Origin: Deltaproteobacteria bacterium
GTDB taxonomy: Bacteria; Myxococcota_A; UBA796; UBA9615
Length of the DNA: 5,705 nucleotides
Direction: 5' to 3'
Assembly: GCA_029261955.1 (NCBI GenBank)
Contig: JAJDAI010000244.1
Coordinates: 1 to 5,705 of the forward strand
In this document: piece by piece, positions 1 through 4,204 of the stretch
Layout of the letters: each line of letters starts with the position of its first letter
Position numbering within the stretch: position 1 is the stretch's first letter
Position numbers and translations under genes: made by a program
The notes under the pieces: generated by a model
Seen by the model: the letters and a program-made list of their open reading frames with translations, nothing else
Told to the model about the DNA's origin: nothing
The model's database searches: none

Positions 1-60
1 GTCCAGGGCGAGCTCGCCGGCGAGGACGTCGATTGGTACCGGGTGACGGTCCCGCGCTGA
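1..60 (+). CDS. C-terminal tail of a secreted/envelope protein with a PPC-like domain (5' partial)
   Basis: Only the last 19 codons and the TGA stop are inside the window; the rest lies upstream. The reading is VQGELAGEDVDWYRVTVPR. The core G-E-D-V-D-W-Y-R-V-T-V matches the pattern seen near the end of bacterial pre-peptidase C-terminal (PPC) beta-sandwich domains, in which a D-x-D-W-Y strand is common. Such domains usually sit at the C-terminus of secreted proteases or other exported proteins, so an extracytoplasmic protein is likely, but its main activity cannot be judged from this fragment. It is convergent with the MORN-repeat lipoprotein gene, with 15 bases between the two stop codons. 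The reading frame is well supported; the family assignment is tentative because so little is visible. Confidence 0.65.
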   Translation, partial: VQGELAGEDVDWYRVTVPR

Positions 61-70
61 GCGCCCGCCC

Positions 71-106
71 CGGGGCTACTCCTCCGGCATGTCCGGCGGA
101 GCCCCG
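71..106. terminator. imperfect hairpin at the convergent gene ends, possible bidirectional terminator
   Basis: CGGGGCT (71-77) pairs with AGCCCCG (100-106). Inside it CC (81-82) pairs with GG (98-99), and CCGG (84-87) pairs with CCGG (93-96) around the five-base loop CATGT. The stem starts 11 bases after the stop of the upstream plus-strand gene and contains the stop codon of the minus-strand gene. Neither side has a T-tract, so a classical intrinsic terminator is not shown. The structure is seen in the sequence; its role is inferred from position, and GC-rich DNA forms such stems by chance. Confidence 0.25.
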
Positions 107-864
107 AAGCCGCAGGCCTCCCGCGGCGTGATCCGCTTCGCTGGCGCCGGGACCTCCCGCGCCGCGCCGTCCGCTTCGAAGCAGCGCCAGGTCCCGGTGG
201 GTCGGTCCCCCGCGAAGGCGCCCTCGGCCACCTTGCGGCCTGTCCGGTCGTGGTCCTGCTCGAGTCCCACCTGCTGGCCGCGCTCGTAGTGCATCGAGTC
301 GGCCAGCACGCCGTTGTCCCAGAACATCGTCCAGGGTCCGTGGGGCTCGCCGCCTTCGTGGGCCATCTCCTCGAAGCGCTGGCCGTTGGGCCACCACACG
401 GTCCAGAGGCCGACGGCCTCACCGAGCGCGTAGTCGCCCTGCTCGCGCAGCTGGCCCGAGGGCCACCAGGTCCGCCAGGTGCCGACCTGCCGACCCGCCT
501 CGAAGCGGCCCTCGACCTGCTTGGTCCCGCCCGGAAAGAAGCCCGTCCACAACCCCGTCGGCTGCCCGCCCGCGTAGGCCCCGGAGATCAGCAGGGCCCC
601 CTCCGAGCGGCTCTCCCACGGTCCGTCGGGCCCGGGGATGGGGATCCCCTGGAAGGGGAAGTCGTCCTCGTCGTCTTCGTCGATCTCCCCGAGCAGGGGC
701 GCTGGTGTCGCCGGGCGTGCGACCTCGGCGACCGGGGCCCGCCCGCACCCGATCCCGAGCGCAAGCAGGACCAGGACCGGCCCTCGCCCGGACAGAATTC
801 GCTGCAATGTCGTACGTTCTCGCGAGTCGACTGCTTGGACTCGCTGCTTCGGAGATACCTGCAT
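76..864 (-). CDS. MORN-repeat (YwqK/MORN_2-like) lipoprotein
   Basis: Predicted envelope lipoprotein of 262 residues if started at the ATG at 864-862. A hydrophobic segment (PVLVLLALGIG) leads to Cys40, the probable lipid-anchor residue; the lipobox is imperfect, with Gly at -3. An acidic linker (GEIDEDDEDD, about residues 59-68) follows. The rest is a repeat array: units beginning G-x-W at about 81, 104, 128, 152, 176, 200 and 224, most with W/F-x-x-G-Q/T in the middle and a strict 24-residue step from 104 on. This is the MORN_2 pattern of proteins often labelled 'YwqK family antitoxin'; that label does not establish an antitoxin function, and no toxin is adjacent. Start choice is uncertain. 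A TTG at 807 gives an ideal 21-residue signal peptide (MQRILSGRG...) with GAGAA nine bases upstream, whereas the ATG gives an unusually long 27-residue polar N-region and overlaps the divergent gene. Cys228 and Cys251 could form a disulfide. Confidence 0.85.
   Translation of the reverse strand: MQVSPKQRVQAVDSRERTTLQRILSGRGPVLVLLALGIGCGRAPVAEVARPATPAPLLGEIDEDDEDDFPFQGIPIPGPDGPWESRSEGALLISGAYAGGQPTGLWTGFFPGGTKQVEGRFEAGRQVGTWRTWWPSGQLREQGDYALGEAVGLWTVWWPNGQRFEEMAHEGGEPHGPWTMFWDNGVLADSMHYERGQQVGLEQDHDRTGRKVAEGAFAGDRPTGTWRCFEADGAAREVPAPAKRITPREACGFGAPPDMPEE
145..624 (-). repeat. array of about seven MORN_2-type protein repeats
   Basis: Coding repeats of 24 residues (72 bases) covering residues 81 to about 240 of the lipoprotein. 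The typical unit is G-x-W-x-x-[WF][WFP]-x-[GN]-G, a charged strand, then a G-x-x-x-G turn. The first unit is 23 residues; the last two are degenerate (GLEQDHDRTG and GTWRCFEADG). MORN_2 repeats form stacked beta-hairpins, so an elongated surface-binding module is likely. Divergence between units makes recent expansion unlikely. Confidence 0.75.
851..855 (+). promoter_or_regulatory. ribosome binding site of the hydrolase lipoprotein gene
   Basis: GGAGA at 851-855 is a good Shine-Dalgarno match. Eight bases separate GGAG from the ATG at 863. It fixes the start of the plus-strand gene, because earlier in-frame starts would lengthen it into DNA that codes on the other strand and would bury the lipoprotein signal inside the protein. 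Confidence 0.6.
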
Positions 865-1699
865 GCGCCTTCTTCTGCTCACCTTCGCGATGGCTCTGTT
901 CGGATGCCCCGGCACCGGCTCGGACGACGACGATGCCACCTCGGACGACGACGACGCCACCGCAGACGACGACGACGCCACCGCGGACGACGACGACGCG
1001 GCGGATGAGGGCTGCGGCACCGACTGGGAGGTCGTGAACTTCGGCACGGAGGACGGCGTCATCCTGGAGGCGGACTGGAAGCCGGCCGCGAACGCGAACG
1101 CCGGCGCCGTCATCCTCTTCCACATGATCCCGCCGAGCAACGACCGCACGGGCTACCCGCTCCGGGTGCGGGATGCCTTCGCGGCCGAAGGCGTCGCGGT
1201 GCTCAACGTCGACCGGCGCGGCGCGGGCGGCTCCAGCGGCAACTTCGAAGACGCCTACATCGGGCTCGGTGGCCTCTTCGACATGCAGGCGGCCGTCGCC
1301 TACGTGCTCGACGCAGCCCGCGAGTGCGACGTCGACCGGGACAAGCTCGTGCTCGTGGGGGCCAGCAACGGCACGACCTCGGTTCACGACTACACGGTGG
1401 CCCACCGCGACGGCTTCCCGATGCCGGCCGCGAACATCTTCATGTCGCCGGGCGGCTACACCGAAGGCAACAACGCCTTCCCCACCCAGCAGGCCGACTG
1501 GCCCGTCGACCTGAGCCTGCCCTACCTGTGGCTCTACCCCACCAGCGAGCCCTGGTCCGACTCCTACATCGCGGACGCCCCGGCCTCGTGGCGCTTCGTC
1601 GAGGACGGCGCCGCGCACGGCACGAGCATGTTCGACGGGGGCGCCCTCGAGGACAGCACGGTCGCCGAGATGGCCGCTTGGATCGCCGCCGTCCAGTAG
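863..1699 (+). CDS. alpha/beta hydrolase lipoprotein with Asp-rich tether
   Basis: Predicted 278-residue surface or periplasmic serine hydrolase. The start has a clear ribosome binding site and gives a compact lipoprotein signal, MRLLLLTFAMALFG, ending at Cys15. Residues 21-48 are an Asp-rich spacer of four 7-residue units (DDDDATx), a flexible acidic tether. The alpha/beta hydrolase fold follows: strand AVILFHM (82-88), whose His-Met probably lies at the oxyanion hole; VDRRGAGGSSG (116-126), the usual D-x-R-G-x-G-x-S loop; nucleophile elbow G-A-S-N-G with Ser168; and a late His252 in DGAAHGTSM as the probable catalytic base. The acid is less clear; Glu229 or Asp233 after strand PYLWLYPTS are candidates. 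The length suits a minimal esterase/dienelactone-hydrolase-like enzyme, but the substrate cannot be told. Cys51 and Cys155 are the only other cysteines. The membrane-protein gene starts 19 bases downstream, so the two are probably co-transcribed. Confidence 0.9.
   Translation: MRLLLLTFAMALFGCPGTGSDDDDATSDDDDATADDDDATADDDDAADEGCGTDWEVVNFGTEDGVILEADWKPAANANAGAVILFHMIPPSNDRTGYPLRVRDAFAAEGVAVLNVDRRGAGGSSGNFEDAYIGLGGLFDMQAAVAYVLDAARECDVDRDKLVLVGASNGTTSVHDYTVAHRDGFPMPAANIFMSPGGYTEGNNAFPTQQADWPVDLSLPYLWLYPTSEPWSDSYIADAPASWRFVEDGAAHGTSMFDGGALEDSTVAEMAAWIAAVQ
923..1006 (+). repeat. 21-bp tandem repeat encoding the Asp-rich DDDDATx linker
   Basis: Four in-frame 21-base units (923-943, 944-964, 965-985, 986-1006) encode DDDDATS, DDDDATA, DDDDATA and DDDDAAD. 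Asp codons are nearly all GAC, and the middle units differ by very few bases, so the array could change length by slippage without breaking the frame. It lies right after the lipid-anchor region and before the enzyme domain, where only a spacer is needed. Read on the opposite strand it gives a Ser/Ala-rich stretch that is not a gene. Confidence 0.9.
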
Positions 1700-1718
1700 C
1701 GACTATCATCAGCGCCTC

Positions 1719-2192
1719 GTGATCGTCCGAATCCTCCGCGCGCTCTTCCCCTTCTGGTGGCTCTTCTGGGGCCTGGCCATCGCCACGGGCACCGGCCTGT
1801 GGATCCACTGGTACCCGCGCTGGCAGGGCATGGCGTGGGGCGTCACGGAGATGGTGCACGTCTTCCTGGGCTGGCCGGCCCTGGCCCTGTACCTCGGCTA
1901 CAACGTCCACCACCTCATGCGGCACTGGGGCGACTTCCGCGAGAAGGCGCGGGTCCTCGGGGTCCTGCTGACCGGCTCGGCGCTGGTGGCCTTCGCGAGC
2001 GGCGTGTGGCTGGTCCTGCCCTCGGAAGGCGGGCCGCCCGGCGGGGTGAAGGGCGCGCACTTCTGGAGCACCTTCCCGATCTTCCCGTTGGTGCTCTGGC
2101 ACACCTGGCGGGTGATGACGGGCTGGATCAAGGCGCAGGTGCGGACAGGCTCTCCACCTCCAGCTGAGGACGAAGCGCCCTCAGAGTCCTGA
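1719..2192 (+). CDS. four-helix membrane protein, probable b-type (di-heme) cytochrome, DUF4405/cytochrome b561-like
   Basis: 157 residues, starting at GTG (1719); no good ribosome binding site is visible, so translation may be coupled to the hydrolase gene ending 19 bases upstream. Four hydrophobic segments are visible at about residues 8-30, 47-67, 79-100 and 113-133, followed by a polar, Pro/Glu-rich cytoplasmic-type tail. Helix 2 carries His47 at one end and His64/His65 at the other; helix 4 carries His114 and His128. With alternating topology His47 and His114 lie on one side of the membrane and His64/65 and His128 on the other, the arrangement expected for two stacked b hemes. His30 and His69 are further candidates. 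The overall pattern resembles small DUF4405 or cytochrome b561-like proteins, which pass electrons across the inner membrane; no partner such as a dehydrogenase is visible. The heme role is inferred from spacing. The 3' end overlaps the convergent LRR gene by 65 bases. Confidence 0.82.
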   Translation: MIVRILRALFPFWWLFWGLAIATGTGLWIHWYPRWQGMAWGVTEMVHVFLGWPALALYLGYNVHHLMRHWGDFREKARVLGVLLTGSALVAFASGVWLVLPSEGGPPGGVKGAHFWSTFPIFPLVLWHTWRVMTGWIKAQVRTGSPPPAEDEAPSES

Positions 2193-4191
2193 TCGCGGCG
2201 GCGTCCACGGGCGCGCCGGTCAGCTCCAGGAGCCGCAGCTTCGGCAGCGCGAGGCCCTCCAGCGACGACACGGCGGTCCCCCCGACCTTCAGCTCGCGCA
2301 GCTCCCGCAGATCGACCCCCAGCACGGCGCTGGTGACCGCCGTCTCCCGCAGGTCCAGCTCGCGCAAGACCTCCGAGCCCGACAGCCCCACCACCAGCCG
2401 GTCCGTGATCGCGGTGCCGGACAGCCCCAGCTCGCTGAGGGACGGCTGCCGGCCGAGCGCGCCGAGGGCCTGGTCGGTGACCCGAGAGAAGCCCGCCTCC
2501 AGCTTGCGGAGCTGGGGCAGCGTGCCCAGCGCCTCGACGCCGGCGTCCCCCACGGCGGTCGCTCCGATGCCCAGCTCGCGCAGCTCGTTCAAGGACGACA
2601 GCTCGCGCATGCCCGCGTCGGTGACCTTCGTCCGGCCGAGCTCCAGCTCCCGAAGCGGCCGCACGAAGGCGAGGTGCGCGAGGCCCGCATCGCCGATGGC
2701 GGTGCCGCCGAGGTCCAGCTCCACCAGCTGCCCGGAGTGCCGCAGGTGCTTGAGGCCCGCGTCCGTGATCCGCGTGTTGTAGAGCGCGGCGAAGCGCAGC
2801 TCCGGCAGACGGCCCAGCACCTCGAGCGTCCCGTCGCCGACGCGCGACTCCCAGAGCTCCAGCTCCTCCAGATTCCGCAGCCCGCGCAGGTGTTCGAAGC
2901 CGGGATCCCCGACCTCCGTCCCCCAGAGGCTCAGGAAGGTCAGGCGACCCAGGCGCTTGAGGTGCCGCATGCCGGCGTCGGTGACGGCGGTCGTGCCCAG
3001 CTCCAGCTCCTGGAGGCCCACCGGCAGGTGCTCCAGCCCGGCGTCGGTCGCCTTCGTGCCGAAGACAGAGAGGAAGCGCAGCCGCGGGTGCCCCGCCAGC
3101 GCCGCGAGCACCCCGTCGCCGATGGCCGTGTTGCCGAGGTAGAGCTCGTCGAGCTGGCGCCGCGAGCCGATGAAGTTCGCCGAGGCGTCCGTCGTCTTCG
3201 TGTACCAGGCCTCCAGGACGCGCAGCTGCCCGAGCGGCTGCAAGGCGCCGAGCCCCGCGTCGCCCACGGCCGTGCCCCAGAGCGCCAGGTGCTCCAGCTG
3301 CGTCAGCGAGGCCAGCAGCGGCAGGCCCGCGTCCGTGATCCGCGTGCCCCCCAGCCCCAGGTGCCGGAGGCTCGTGATGCGACCGACGGACTCCAGGGCC
3401 GCGTCGCCGACCCGGGTGTCTGCCAGCTCCAGGCTTTGCAGCTTCAGCCGCACCAGGTGCTTCAGCCCGCTGCCGTCCACCGCCGTGCCGGCGAGGTCGA
3501 GCTCCTGGAGCCCGCCCAGCTCGGCCAGGCTCCGCAGCCCGGCGTCGCTGACCTGGGTGTTGGCGAGGATGAGCGTGCGCAGCCGCGGGAGCCGCGAGAG
3601 GGCTGCCAGCGCGCCATCCCCGGCGGCCTCTCCGCCGAGCCTCAGCCCACCCTGCGCGCCGATGCCCACCGCCCCGAGCCGCAACGACACGAGCCGGAAC
3701 AGCGACGCGAGCCCGCTCAGCTCGGTGTCTTCGAAGCCGCGCAGCTCCAGGTGCAGGTCCTTGTGGATGGACTGCAGGCACGCGACGTCACCGCCCGCTG
3801 GGATCGCCAGCGAGAGGGCCGCAAAGGGCGAGCTGTTCAGCCTCGCGACCACCTCGGGGCGACACAGACTCGCCAGGTCGCCGCGCAGGGACGGCGCTGC
3901 ACCGACCTCCTGCGTGGAGGCGCCGCCGAGCAGGTCCAGCCCCACCAGCTGCCCGTCGAGCTCCACCCGGCCCTGCGTTTCGGTGACGGTGTGATCGGCG
4001 TACTCGAAGGTCGCGGCGAACTCGGCCGGCGCGAGCAGGGGCAGCGGCACGTAGGCACCGAGGGACGACCAGGCGAAGGGCCCCGCGGCCTGCAGATCGA
4101 GCACCTCGTCCTCACGCTCCTCGGCCTCCACGGGCGCGGGCGCCTCGGGGGTCGAGCAGGCAGCGAGCAAGAACAGGAGGGCCCAGCGCAC
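2128..4191 (-). CDS. large leucine-rich-repeat lipoprotein
   Basis: 687 residues when started at the GTG at 4191-4189, chosen because it gives the short lipoprotein signal MRWALLFLLAA before Cys12 (lipobox L-A-A-C). An ATG at 4260 would add 23 polar residues and overlap the upstream gene by 56 bases. No strong ribosome binding site precedes the GTG. After an acidic linker (about 20-31), residues 35-175 form a non-repetitive domain I do not recognise, with the only two other cysteines (110 and 138). From about residue 200 to 680 there are about 20 leucine-rich repeats of 24 residues, consensus L-x-x-L-x-L-x-x-T-x-[VI]-[GT]-D-A-G-L-x-x-L. This TDAGL type forms a curved solenoid used for protein or ligand binding. 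No catalytic domain or membrane segment follows. It is probably a periplasmic or surface binding protein; the ligand is unknown. It follows the carboxylase gene by 13 bases and may share its transcript. Confidence 0.88.
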   Translation of the reverse strand: MRWALLFLLAACSTPEAPAPVEAEEREDEVLDLQAAGPFAWSSLGAYVPLPLLAPAEFAATFEYADHTVTETQGRVELDGQLVGLDLLGGASTQEVGAAPSLRGDLASLCRPEVVARLNSSPFAALSLAIPAGGDVACLQSIHKDLHLELRGFEDTELSGLASLFRLVSLRLGAVGIGAQGGLRLGGEAAGDGALAALSRLPRLRTLILANTQVSDAGLRSLAELGGLQELDLAGTAVDGSGLKHLVRLKLQSLELADTRVGDAALESVGRITSLRHLGLGGTRITDAGLPLLASLTQLEHLALWGTAVGDAGLGALQPLGQLRVLEAWYTKTTDASANFIGSRRQLDELYLGNTAIGDGVLAALAGHPRLRFLSVFGTKATDAGLEHLPVGLQELELGTTAVTDAGMRHLKRLGRLTFLSLWGTEVGDPGFEHLRGLRNLEELELWESRVGDGTLEVLGRLPELRFAALYNTRITDAGLKHLRHSGQLVELDLGGTAIGDAGLAHLAFVRPLRELELGRTKVTDAGMRELSSLNELRELGIGATAVGDAGVEALGTLPQLRKLEAGFSRVTDQALGALGRQPSLSELGLSGTAITDRLVVGLSGSEVLRELDLRETAVTSAVLGVDLRELRELKVGGTAVSSLEGLALPKLRLLELTGAPVDAAAIRTLRALRPQLEVESLSAPAP
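2154..3594 (-). repeat. array of about 20 TDAGL-type leucine-rich repeats
   Basis: Threonine (or Ser) anchor positions in the 687-residue numbering are 212, 236, 259, 283, 307, 331, 355, 379, 401, 425, 449, 473, 497, 521, 545, 569, 593, 617 and 639, with a weak last unit at 660. The step is 24 residues except 23 at unit 2, 22 at units 8 and 18, and 21 at unit 19. The motif after the anchor alternates between x-[VI]-G-D and x-[VI]-T-D along much of the array, suggesting growth by duplication of pairs or larger blocks. Confidence 0.88.
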
Positions 4192-4204
4192 GGCGCAATC
4201 TACG

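Noticed and set aside
780..862. Promoter boxes between the divergent lipoprotein genes, such as TTGGAC at 835-840
   Set aside because: No -10 element lies at proper spacing before the ribosome binding site, and no sigma-54 type GG-N10-GC spacing was found.
76..864. Toxin-antitoxin system suggested by the usual YwqK 'antitoxin' label
   Set aside because: No toxin-like small gene is adjacent, and the protein is an exported lipoprotein; the family label alone is weak evidence.
865..1149. N-terminal extension of the MORN lipoprotein to an ATG at 1149, including a Ser/Ala-rich repeat
   Set aside because: The Ser/Ala stretch is the reverse complement of the Asp-rich linker of the hydrolase, and the extension would put the lipoprotein signal deep inside the protein.
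419..1618. A 399-codon minus-strand frame opposite the hydrolase
   Set aside because: It is antisense to a hydrolase with intact motifs, and its translation is Val/Arg/Gly-rich with no recognisable domain.
2164..2184. Hairpin CTGAGG / CCTCAG with a nine-base loop in the convergent overlap, as a terminator
   Set aside because: Only six base pairs, no T-tract on either strand, and inside both coding regions; too weak to call.
145..3594. Common origin of the MORN and LRR arrays because both step by 24 residues
   Set aside because: The motifs differ completely (G-x-W beta-hairpin against L-x-x-L-x-L), so the equal period is coincidence.
1898..3781. A 627-codon open frame on the minus strand in another frame of the LRR region
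   Set aside because: Ala/Gly/Arg-rich low-complexity translation with no motif; it crosses the cytochrome-like gene and shadows the LRR frame.
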